Of a DNA stretch of 64,000 nucleotides, positions 45,550-53,234 are shown piece by piece. Origin of the DNA: Rhodanobacter sp. C03 (lineage in GTDB: Bacteria; Pseudomonadota; Gammaproteobacteria; Xanthomonadales; Rhodanobacteraceae); the NCBI RefSeq assembly GCF_002001175.1, contig NZ_MUNT01000001.1:806001-870000 (forward strand), in the 5' to 3' direction. Positions within the stretch are counted from its first letter, which is position 1. The number at the start of each line of letters is the position of its first letter. Made by a program: the position numbers and the translations under genes. The notes under the pieces are model-generated. The model saw nothing but the letters and a program-made list of their open reading frames with translations. It did not search any database and was not told where the DNA came from.

Positions 45550-47238
45550 TTAGTTGGCCGGATGCCCGCGTTCCTGCATCAGCCGTGTCAGCTCGGCAAC
45601 AAGATCGCTACGGGTGGTGACTGCATCGAGCAAATAGACCTGCACGTCATGTGCGCCAACGCTGGCATGCAGACTGCCACCGTTGGGCACGTCGATCGCG
45701 CTTTCGCCAAAGGCGGCTTTCCAGCGGCCCGGCTGCAAGTCATCGCTAATGGTGAAATCGGCCGGTTGGTCGCCCTTGTTGAGCAGCACCAGCGCGATCT
45801 GATGCACGTCACCTTTCTGGTACACGCGATAGAACGCGGCCTGGTCGCCGGCGAAATGCAGCGGCAGCATCAGGCCGCGTTGCAGTGCCGGGGTTTTTTC
45901 GCGCAGTTGCGCGATGCGCTTGAGGTGTTGGTAGATCGGGCTGTTCGACGCGGCGTCGATGCGTGGCTGACCGTAGTAGTTGCGGTTGCCTTCATGCTCG
46001 GCCTTGCCGCGCTCGAAGCCGGTTTCCGAGCCGTAGTAGATCGCCGGGATGCCGCGCGCGGTGAACAGCCAGTTGTTGGCGTCGATGAAGCCGTTGTCGC
46101 TGGCGTTGAGTCGCGCCATGTCGTGGTTGTCGTAGAACGTGACCAGGTCGTACGGGTTCGCGTAGGGGCCGTTGGTGAGGTAGAGGCGATCGAGCAGGTG
46201 CGCGTAGTCGCTGCCGGGGTGTTCGAATACGTCGGCGACACGTTCGCGCAGCGGGAAGTCGAGCACGCTGATGCCGCCGTTCTTCGCCCAGGTGTACTGG
46301 CCGATATTGTCGGGGCTGTAGTCGAACGCCTCGCCGAACATGAAGAAGCCCGGATGCTTCGCGCGGATGCGCGCGGCGAACTGTTTCCAGAACGCGGTGG
46401 GCATGTGGCTGATGGTGTCGATGCGGAACGCGTCGGCGCCTTCGCCCGCCCATTGCAGATAGGCACCGACGAAGTAGTCCAGCACCTCCGGATTCTCGTC
46501 GTCGTTGTTGGACAGCTGGGCCAGATCTTCGTACGCGTGATAGAAGCGATGCAGCGGATTGCGCACGGGGTCAAGCTGGTCCGGCCGCAGGTTCTGTTCG
46601 TCGGCGATCAGCTTGCCGCTCTTGTCGTAGATCTGGCCGAACATCGGCTGCGCCTTCGGCATGCTGAAGGCGGGCGAGCCGTGATTGGCGACGATGTCCT
46701 GCACCACCTTCAGGCCTTGCGCATGCATCGCCGTGGTGAACTGGGCGAAGTCGAGTCCCTTGCTCGGCAGGTGCGGGTCGAGCTTGTAGAAGTTGACGCC
46801 CCAGTAACCGTGGAAACCGGTCTTGCCGCGATCGGTGAACTTCGAGCCCCAGCTCACCGGGTCGCCGCCGGTGAACGCCTCGTCCGGGTTCTGCACGATC
46901 GGGGTGATCCACACCGCGCCGAAGCCCATGCCGCGGATGTAGCCGGCGTTGTCCAGCACGCCCTTGAAGTCGCCGCCGAGGTAGCCGATGTTCGCGCTCT
47001 GGCCCTTGGGCGCGCCCGGCACCGGAATGTCGAAGGTGGGATGCGCGCCGCCCTGGTGACGCTGGTCGTTGGACGGATCGCCGTTGACGAAGCGGTCGGT
47101 CATCACGAAGTAGATCGCGTTGGATGCGAAGGGTGCATCGGTGCCGACGAACTCGGGTGCCTTGGTCGGCGTCGCCGCGTGCGCGAGGCTGCAGGCGAGG
47201 GTGACGACGAGGGCAGGAAGCAGGCGCAGCTTGGGCAT
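45550..47238 (-). CDS. Secreted GH13 alpha-amylase/cyclomaltodextrinase-type glycosidase
   Basis: 562 residues with a signal peptide (MPKLRLLPALVVTLACSLAHA). Catalytic (beta/alpha)8 domain of glycoside hydrolase family 13: region I DIVANH, region II GADAFRIDTI with the nucleophile Asp near 274, region III FMFGEAFD with the acid/base Glu, region IV FYDNHD with the third carboxylate. A C-terminal beta-sandwich (about 460-540) follows. It probably hydrolyses starch-derived glucans or maltodextrins in the periplasm or outside. It is 36 bases downstream of an MFS sugar transporter on the same strand, so both products of hydrolysis and uptake are likely co-expressed, under the control region at 48866-48998. 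Confidence 0.93.
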   Translation of the reverse strand: MPKLRLLPALVVTLACSLAHAATPTKAPEFVGTDAPFASNAIYFVMTDRFVNGDPSNDQRHQGGAHPTFDIPVPGAPKGQSANIGYLGGDFKGVLDNAGYIRGMGFGAVWITPIVQNPDEAFTGGDPVSWGSKFTDRGKTGFHGYWGVNFYKLDPHLPSKGLDFAQFTTAMHAQGLKVVQDIVANHGSPAFSMPKAQPMFGQIYDKSGKLIADEQNLRPDQLDPVRNPLHRFYHAYEDLAQLSNNDDENPEVLDYFVGAYLQWAGEGADAFRIDTISHMPTAFWKQFAARIRAKHPGFFMFGEAFDYSPDNIGQYTWAKNGGISVLDFPLRERVADVFEHPGSDYAHLLDRLYLTNGPYANPYDLVTFYDNHDMARLNASDNGFIDANNWLFTARGIPAIYYGSETGFERGKAEHEGNRNYYGQPRIDAASNSPIYQHLKRIAQLREKTPALQRGLMLPLHFAGDQAAFYRVYQKGDVHQIALVLLNKGDQPADFTISDDLQPGRWKAAFGESAIDVPNGGSLHASVGAHDVQVYLLDAVTTRSDLVAELTRLMQERGHPAN

Positions 47239-47274
47239 GGTTCGTTTCCGTGGAGCGGGATACGGGCGTTCTGG

Positions 47275-48738
47275 TCAGGCCTCGGGGTCGGGCACGCGCA
47301 GCGTGCACAGGCCGGCGATAAGCAGGCTGGCGCCACCCAGGCCGAGTGCCCAGATCGGCTGGTTGTGGAAGCACAGTCGCAGCAGCAGGCCGAGCACGCT
47401 GGCGGCGAGCAGTTGCGGGATCACGATGAAGAAATTGAAGATGCCCATGTAGACGCCCATCTTCGCCGTGGGCAGGTTGTCCGACAGCAGCGCATAAGGC
47501 AGTGACAGGATTGAGGCCCATGCAAAGCCGACGCCGACCATCGAGGCGAGCAGCCAATGCGGATCACGGATGACCAGGAACGACAGCAGGCCGGCACCCC
47601 CAAGGCACAGGTTCACCACGTGGCTGATGCGCAGGCCCCATCTGCGTACCATCAGCGGGATAACCACCGCGGCAAGTGCTGCAAACCCGTTGTACGCGGC
47701 GAACAGCACGCCGACCCAGTTGGCGCCCTCGTTGTAGGCGGACGAGCCGGTATCGGTGGTGGCGTAGATCGTCTGCGTCACGCCCGAGGTGGTGTAGATC
47801 CACATCGCGAACAGTGCGAACCAGGAGAACAGCTGCACCCAGGCCAGCTGCCGCATCGAGGTGGGCATGCCGTAGAGGTCGCCCATCACTTCGCGCAGCA
47901 TGCCGTGGCTGCGGGTGCGGCTCAGCCATGCGAACAGCAGGCCGAACACGATCAGGCCGCCGGCCAGCAGGTAGACCTCTTTCTCCAGTGCGAAATGTCT
48001 GATCGCGAACAGCACTGCGATACCGATAAGCAATAGCAGCAGGCCCGGTCGCCAGGCGCGCGTTGCATCCACCTCCGGCTCATCCGCCACGTTGTCGGTG
48101 AACGCTTGCAGTTGCGCAGGCGGGTATTCGCGCGTGGTCAGGATGGTCCAGAGCACCGCGCCAAGCAGCACCGCGCCGCCGGCGTAGAACGCGTACTTCA
48201 CCGTATCGGGAATGCCTCCATCCGGTGCTACGTTGGCCACACCGAACTGCGCCAGGATCCACGGCAACATGGAGGCGATCACCGCGCCGGCACCGATGAA
48301 GAAACTCTGCATCGCATAACCGGCTGGCCTCTGTTGCGTGGGCAGTTGATCGCCGACGAAGGCGCGGAACGGCTCCATCGACACGTTGATCGACGCATCC
48401 AGGATCCACAGCAGGCCGGCGGCCACCCACAGCATCGGCGCATTCGGCATCCACAGCAGCGCCAGTGAGGCGAACACCGCGCCGACCAGGAAGTACGGCC
48501 GGCGCCGGCCCAGGCGGTTCCAGGTGCGGTCGGAGTAGTGACCGATGATCGGTTGCACGATCAGCCCGGTCAGTGGCGCGGCTATCCATAGCGCCGGGAT
48601 GTCGTTCACGTTCGCGCCCAGCGTCTGGAAGATCCGGCTGACGTTTGCGTTCTGCAGCGCAAAGCCGAACTGGAGGCCGAGAAAGCCGAAGCACATGTTC
48701 CAGATCTGCCAGAACGACAGTGCGGGTTTCGGCGTCAT
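47275..48738 (-). CDS. MFS sugar transporter (maltose/sucrose-type)
   Basis: 487-residue, 12-helix major facilitator of the group related to SLC45 and to alpha-glucoside transporters of Xanthomonas and Caulobacter. The N-terminus FWQIWNMCFGFLGLQFGFALQNANVSRIFQTLG is typical of the group, and the loop between helices 2 and 3 reads GHYSDRTWNRLGRRRPYFLVGA (MFS motif A form with RRRPYFL). It likely imports maltose or maltodextrin by proton symport across the inner membrane. First gene of an operon with the GH13 enzyme; divergent from the LacI regulator. The upstream control module recurs before the six-hairpin glycosidase gene. Confidence 0.92.
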   Translation of the reverse strand: MTPKPALSFWQIWNMCFGFLGLQFGFALQNANVSRIFQTLGANVNDIPALWIAAPLTGLIVQPIIGHYSDRTWNRLGRRRPYFLVGAVFASLALLWMPNAPMLWVAAGLLWILDASINVSMEPFRAFVGDQLPTQQRPAGYAMQSFFIGAGAVIASMLPWILAQFGVANVAPDGGIPDTVKYAFYAGGAVLLGAVLWTILTTREYPPAQLQAFTDNVADEPEVDATRAWRPGLLLLLIGIAVLFAIRHFALEKEVYLLAGGLIVFGLLFAWLSRTRSHGMLREVMGDLYGMPTSMRQLAWVQLFSWFALFAMWIYTTSGVTQTIYATTDTGSSAYNEGANWVGVLFAAYNGFAALAAVVIPLMVRRWGLRISHVVNLCLGGAGLLSFLVIRDPHWLLASMVGVGFAWASILSLPYALLSDNLPTAKMGVYMGIFNFFIVIPQLLAASVLGLLLRLCFHNQPIWALGLGGASLLIAGLCTLRVPDPEA

Positions 48739-49110
48739 CGGTGGCTACCCTTGTTGCAGGTGATGTCGCGCGACACACCCGCGTTCGCTGGCGGCATGCT
48801 CAGCACGCGTGCACCGTGGGTGCTGAGCTGTGGTTGATCTGGATCATTGGCACCTCCCCCTCAGGCAGCAGTTATGTCATGGCGTGGCGCATCCCGCATG
48901 CTGCGGGCGCAGCATCGGCGCACCTCGCTGCCGGGTGACAGCCCTGCATGGTAGGCAGCTTCGCAGTGCAGCAACCAGCGCCTGCATACGTATTCATGGC
49001 CATGCCGGCACGCCGCGTAGCGGCAATCCGGCCGCAACGCCGATCTTCCTTGTAAAGCGGAGGGCTCTGGCGGCATAGTCGATCGACAGTGTGACGACAG
49101 CGGAGAATCC
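48739..49110. promoter_or_regulatory. Divergent control region between MFS transporter and LacI regulator
   Basis: 372 bases with no gene. It contains a 133-base segment (48866-48998) closely similar to 59803-59934. Within it lies GCAACCAGCGCCTGC (48971-48985), a degenerate version of the inverted repeat in the other copy. GGAGAATCC before the LacI ATG is its ribosome-binding site. Confidence 0.7.
48866..48998 (-). repeat. Duplicated promoter module, copy 1
   Basis: Shares with 59803-59934, in the same orientation, the blocks GTTATGTCATGGCG, GCAGGCGCAGCATCG-like sequence, TGCATGGTAG-CAG, TCGCAGTGCAGCAACCAGCG and TGCATACGTATTCATG. Located 128-260 bases upstream of the MFS gene. Confidence 0.82.
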
Positions 49111-50124
49111 ATGCGGGTACGCCTCGAAGATGTGGCGCGCGCAGCGAGCGTATCGCCCAAGACGGTATCGCGCGTACTCAATGACGAGGCCAACGTGACC
49201 GATGCCACGCGTCAGCGCGTGCGCGCTGCCATGGAGGCGATGGACTATCGCCCGCATCCATCGGCGCGCAGTCTGGCGGGCAATCGCTCGTTCCTGGTGG
49301 CGATGTTGTACGACAACAACGACAACCCGGCCTCGACCTATCTGGCCGAGATCCAGGATGGTGTACTCGAGGCCTGCGACGCGCATCGCTACAGCATGAT
49401 GGTGCGTCCGTTACGCATGCGCGGTGATGATTTCATCCGCCGCTTCGATGCGCTGATTTCCGACCACCACCCTGATGGCGTCGTGCTGACGCCACCGATT
49501 ACCGACTACGCGCCGCTGCTGAAACGCCTGCGCGAGTCCAACGTACCGTATGCCAGCGTGTCGCCGCAGCGGCGTGGCAAAACCATCGGTGTGACGATGG
49601 ACGAGCAGCGGGCGGCACGGGCGATCGTGGAACATCTGCTGGAACTGGGGCATCGGCGGATTGCCCACGTGATCGGCATCGCCGACCACGGTGCCAGCCG
49701 CTGGCGTCTGGCTGGCTATCGCGAGGCGATGGCCGCCGCGGGCCTGCCGGAGGATCCGGCTCTGGTGGTGCAGGGCGCCTTCACCTTTGGCTCCGGCGTG
49801 GAGGCAGCGCGGAAGTTGTTTGCGCTGGCCAAACGGCCGACGGCGGTGTTCGCCGCCAACGATGACATGGCCACTGGAGTGATGTGGGCAGCCGGCGAGT
49901 ACGGCTTGAAGGTGCCACACGATCTGTCGGTCTGTGGCTTCGACGATACGCCGCTGTCGCGCCAGCTGTGGCCGGCGCTCACCACCATCCAGCAACCGAG
50001 TCGCGAGATGGGCAAGATCGCGGCCGAGCAATTGCTCGGCGCATTGCGCGGTCACGGCGCTGGCCAGCTGGTGCAGGTGCCCTTCGTCTTGCAGATCCGC
50101 GGTTCCACTGCCGCCGTACCCTGA
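49111..50124 (+). CDS. LacI-family transcriptional regulator
   Basis: 337 residues. N-terminal LacI helix-turn-helix and hinge: MRVRLEDVARAASVSPKTVSR, VLNDEANVTDATRQRV, MDYRPHPSARSLAG (about 1-60), then a two-lobe sugar-binding domain. GGAGAATCC precedes the ATG. It sits between the MFS/amylase operon and the GH3 beta-glucosidase. A 14-base palindrome TGACAGCGCTGTCA occurs immediately downstream before GH3 and again before the TonB-dependent receptor; these are probable operators of this or a related LacI protein. The effector is likely a glucose-containing di- or oligosaccharide. The sequence has no Trp-rich features to identify it further. Confidence 0.94.
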   Translation: MRVRLEDVARAASVSPKTVSRVLNDEANVTDATRQRVRAAMEAMDYRPHPSARSLAGNRSFLVAMLYDNNDNPASTYLAEIQDGVLEACDAHRYSMMVRPLRMRGDDFIRRFDALISDHHPDGVVLTPPITDYAPLLKRLRESNVPYASVSPQRRGKTIGVTMDEQRAARAIVEHLLELGHRRIAHVIGIADHGASRWRLAGYREAMAAAGLPEDPALVVQGAFTFGSGVEAARKLFALAKRPTAVFAANDDMATGVMWAAGEYGLKVPHDLSVCGFDDTPLSRQLWPALTTIQQPSREMGKIAAEQLLGALRGHGAGQLVQVPFVLQIRGSTAAVP

Positions 50125-50171
50125 GGCCGGCGCTCCGCCGCCTGGTTTGGCGCTCATGTTGCAAAGCAAAT

Positions 50172-50185
50172 TGACAGCGCTGTCA
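50172..50185. promoter_or_regulatory. LacI-type operator upstream of the GH3 gene
   Basis: TGACAGCGCTGTCA, a perfect 14-base palindrome with a central GC step as in LacI-family operators, 58 bases before the GH3 start. The same site, in an 18-base perfect form, precedes the TonB-dependent receptor. Confidence 0.78.
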
Positions 50186-50243
50186 TTTATGCCACCCTGC
50201 GACTCAGACGCGCATCGCCGGTGCGCCAGCCTGGAGTCTTGCC

Positions 50244-52811
50244 GTGCCACTGTCGCCCCCATCGAGCCCGTTGCTGCGACGCCTCTCCATGGTCTTGTCA
50301 CTCGCTGGCGTGCTGCTCATGACCGTTCCCGCCATGGCCGGCGACGCGGCCACTGTCCACCCCGAACTGTGGCCGAAAGGCAGCTCGCCGCTAACGCCTG
50401 ATCCTGTGCTCGAGTCGCGAGTGCAGGCGCTGCTGGCGACGATGTCGGTGGCTGACAAGGTCGGCCAGATGATCCAGGCCGACATCAAGTACGTGACCCC
50501 GGACGATGTGCGCAAATACCGCCTGGGCTCGATCCTGGCCGGTGGCAACTCCAAGCCGAACGGGCAACAGACCGCAACGGCGGTGCAGTGGCAGCAGCTG
50601 TCCGATGCGTTCTACCACGCCTCGATGGACACCTCGGGCGGCCGCCTGGCGATCCCGGTGCTGTTCGGCATCGACGCCGTACATGGCCACAACAACCTGG
50701 TCGGCAGCACGCTGTTTCCGCAGAACTCCGCGCTGGGCGCCACGCGCGATCCGCAGCTGATCCGCGAGATCGGCGAGGCCACCGCGCAGGAACTGCGCGC
50801 CAGCGGCATCAACTGGACTTTCGCGCCCACGCTCACGGTGCCGCAAGACGTGCGTTGGGGCCGTTCCTACGAAGGTTATTCTCAGAATCCGGCGCTGGTG
50901 GCGCAGTACGCATCCGCCGTGGTCGAAGGGCTGGAAGGCAAGCCGGGCACGCCGCAGTTTCTGGATGCTGAACACGTGATCGCCACCGCCAAGCACTTCG
51001 TCGGCGATGGCGGCACCCGCGACGGCAAGGACCAGGGCGACGCCGAGGTCAGCGAGGCAGTGCTGCGCGACGTGCACGCGGCCGGTTATCCGCCTGCGAT
51101 CAAGGCCGGCGTGCAGGTGGTGATGGTCTCGTTCTCCAGTTGGAACGGGGTCAAGATGGCCGGCAACAAGGCGCTGATCACCGACGTGCTGAAGGGACGC
51201 ATGGGCTTCGACGGCATCGTGCTGGGCGACTGGAATGCGCATGGCCAAGTACCCGGCTGCACCAACGAGGATTGCCCGGTGGCATACAACGCCGGGCTGG
51301 ACATGCTGGAGGCGCCTGATTCCTGGAAAGGCCTGTACAAGAACACGCTGGCCGAGGTGAAGGCTGGGGTGATCCCGATGAGTCGCGTTGACGATGCGGT
51401 GACTCGCATCCTGCGGGTGAAGCTGCGCCTGGGCATGTTCGAGGCCGGTCCGCCATCGGCCAACCCGCTGGTGGCCCGGTCGGCGCAGGTGATCGGCAGT
51501 CCCGCGCATCGCGCACTGGCACGCCGGGCGGTACGCGAGTCGCTGGTGCTGCTGAAGAACAACCATGGCGTGCTGCCGATCGATCCGCGCAAGCACATCC
51601 TGGTCGCCGGCGACGGCGCCGACAATATCTCCAAGCAGAACGGCGGCTGGACGCTGACCTGGCAGGGCACCGGCCTGACCAATGCGAATTTCCCCGGGGC
51701 CACCTCGATCTGGGCTGGTCTCCACGCGCAGGTGCAGGCGGCTGGCGGCAGCGCCGAGTTGTCGGTGGATGGCGATTACAAGCAGAAGCCCGACGTCGCC
51801 ATCGTGGTGTTCGGCGAGGACCCCTACGCCGAATTCCAGGGTGATCTGCCGAACCTGGCCTACCGTCCGGGCAACGACCACGACCTCGACCTGTTGCGTC
51901 GCCTGCATGGGCAGGACGTGCCGGTGGTGGCGGTGTTTCTGACCGGGCGACCGCTGTGGATGAATCGCGAGATCAACGCCGCCGATGCCTTCGTGGTGGC
52001 GTGGCTGCCGGGCAGCGAAGGCGAGGGCATTGCCGACGTGCTGTTGCGCACCCGCGACGGCCGCATCGCGCACGACTTCCACGGCAAGCTGGCCTATGCG
52101 TGGCCGCGCAGCGCGGTACAGATTCCCGTCGCCGCAGTTGCGCGAGGCGAGCATCCGCAGTTCCCCTACGGCTTCGGCCTGACCTATGCCGATCGCGACA
52201 ACACCGGCCCGTTGTCCGAGGATGCCGGGATCGAGCTGAGTGCTGCCCGGGCTGGCGTCTACTTCACCCATGGCAAGCCGGCGCAGGGTTTCACGCTGAG
52301 CCTGACCGGCGCGAACGGCGCAGCCATGAATGTCGCTGCCACCCCTGCGGCCACGCCCGACGGCAGCCTGCGCATTGGCGCCCTCGACTACAAGGCGCAG
52401 GAAGACGCGCGCAGCCTGAGCTGGTCCGGCACCGGTGCGGCAGATGTCGCGCTGGTGGCACCTGCGCCGCTGGACGTGGAACGTGAAACCAATGGCGATG
52501 TGTTGCTGGTGACCACGTTGCGGGTCGATGCGCTGTCGCCCGAGGAAACTTCGATCGGTGTCGGTTGCGGCACCGGCTGCGGTGGCCAGGTGCCGGTCGG
52601 CCGACAGCTCGCCGTGTTGCCGCACGGGCAGTGGTTGCGCCTGGGCCTCCCGCTGAAATGCTTTCGCGATGCCGGTGCCGACATGAGCAGACTGGACCGG
52701 CCATTCGAATGGTCCAGTCATTCCGGTGAGCAGGTCGCCATCACCGATGTATCGCTCGGCACGGTGGCGGACCGGACGCTGACGTGCCCGACCCATGGGG
52801 ACAAGCCATGA
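50244..52811 (+). CDS. Secreted GH3 beta-glucosidase (exo-1,3/1,4-beta-glucosidase type)
   Basis: 855 residues with a signal peptide (about 1-32, ending AMAGD). Family 3 glycoside hydrolase: the (beta/alpha)8 domain has FGIDAVHGHNNL, ATAKHFVGDGG and the nucleophile Asp329 in GFDGIVLGDWNAHG; the second domain has RRAVRESLVLLKNNHGVLPI; a C-terminal beta domain ends the protein. The layout and length match exo-beta-glucosidases such as ExoP-type enzymes of marine and plant-associated gammaproteobacteria. GTG start with GGAG eight bases upstream. It should release glucose from beta-glucans or cellodextrins in the periplasm. Probably controlled by the palindrome at 50172-50185. Confidence 0.94.
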   Translation: MPLSPPSSPLLRRLSMVLSLAGVLLMTVPAMAGDAATVHPELWPKGSSPLTPDPVLESRVQALLATMSVADKVGQMIQADIKYVTPDDVRKYRLGSILAGGNSKPNGQQTATAVQWQQLSDAFYHASMDTSGGRLAIPVLFGIDAVHGHNNLVGSTLFPQNSALGATRDPQLIREIGEATAQELRASGINWTFAPTLTVPQDVRWGRSYEGYSQNPALVAQYASAVVEGLEGKPGTPQFLDAEHVIATAKHFVGDGGTRDGKDQGDAEVSEAVLRDVHAAGYPPAIKAGVQVVMVSFSSWNGVKMAGNKALITDVLKGRMGFDGIVLGDWNAHGQVPGCTNEDCPVAYNAGLDMLEAPDSWKGLYKNTLAEVKAGVIPMSRVDDAVTRILRVKLRLGMFEAGPPSANPLVARSAQVIGSPAHRALARRAVRESLVLLKNNHGVLPIDPRKHILVAGDGADNISKQNGGWTLTWQGTGLTNANFPGATSIWAGLHAQVQAAGGSAELSVDGDYKQKPDVAIVVFGEDPYAEFQGDLPNLAYRPGNDHDLDLLRRLHGQDVPVVAVFLTGRPLWMNREINAADAFVVAWLPGSEGEGIADVLLRTRDGRIAHDFHGKLAYAWPRSAVQIPVAAVARGEHPQFPYGFGLTYADRDNTGPLSEDAGIELSAARAGVYFTHGKPAQGFTLSLTGANGAAMNVAATPAATPDGSLRIGALDYKAQEDARSLSWSGTGAADVALVAPAPLDVERETNGDVLLVTTLRVDALSPEETSIGVGCGTGCGGQVPVGRQLAVLPHGQWLRLGLPLKCFRDAGADMSRLDRPFEWSSHSGEQVAITDVSLGTVADRTLTCPTHGDKP

Positions 52812-53234
52812 ATGCCGAGCCGTCGCTCGCAGTGGCGATGCTGCCGGTGTCCATCGCGGGTATCGCGAGGTCGGCTGGATCGTTGTGCTGGCATGACTTC
52901 GGGATGGGCGACTCCGCCCGCAGCGAGCGCGGTTCGACAGGCGGACGCCGTCTTCGCAGGATTGGACGCCAAGACGTCCATTTGCGTTGCATCAATAACA
53001 AGTGGTTGGAAGGCCGGGCAAGCGGCGGGAGGAGCCGTAAAGCATGAGCTTGTAAATGCCTTGATGGCTTGTTGCTGTGCGACAAGCATTCATCGCAAAG
53101 GCGCTCTATGATCGAACAATGACAGCGCTGTCATTTCAGGATCAACGGCGTGGCGTGGGGAGCGGGGAAATCTTTGTCTTGGCCGGTGTTCGTGGCGGTC
53201 AACAATCATCCGAACGATTTAGAGGGAGAGCCAG
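52812..53234. other. Intergenic region upstream of the TonB-dependent receptor
   Basis: 423 bases. Short open frames (for example plus 52784-53047) show no protein character. A stretch near 52950-53000 could encode AGLDAKTSICVA, weakly like the start of IS110-type transposases, but it breaks off at once. The last 120 bases hold the operator at 53118-53135 and presumably the receptor promoter; a GAGGGAGAG ribosome-binding site precedes the ATG at 53235. Confidence 0.5.
53118..53135. promoter_or_regulatory. LacI-type operator upstream of the TonB-dependent receptor
   Basis: AATGACAGCGCTGTCATT, an 18-base perfect palindrome. Its central 14 bases equal the site before the GH3 gene. It lies 100 bases upstream of the receptor start. 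Confidence 0.82.

Noticed and set aside
45562-47505. 647-codon plus-strand frame opposite the GH13 gene
   Set aside because: Antisense shadow; the GH13 catalytic motifs on the minus strand are decisive.
50391-52796. 801-codon minus-strand frame opposite the GH3 gene
   Set aside because: Antisense shadow; GH3 motifs and signal peptide on the plus strand are decisive.
52940-53040. Possible remnant of an IS110-type transposase (AGLDAKTSICVA)
   Set aside because: Only about a dozen residues resemble the family start, with no terminal repeats and no further homologous sequence.
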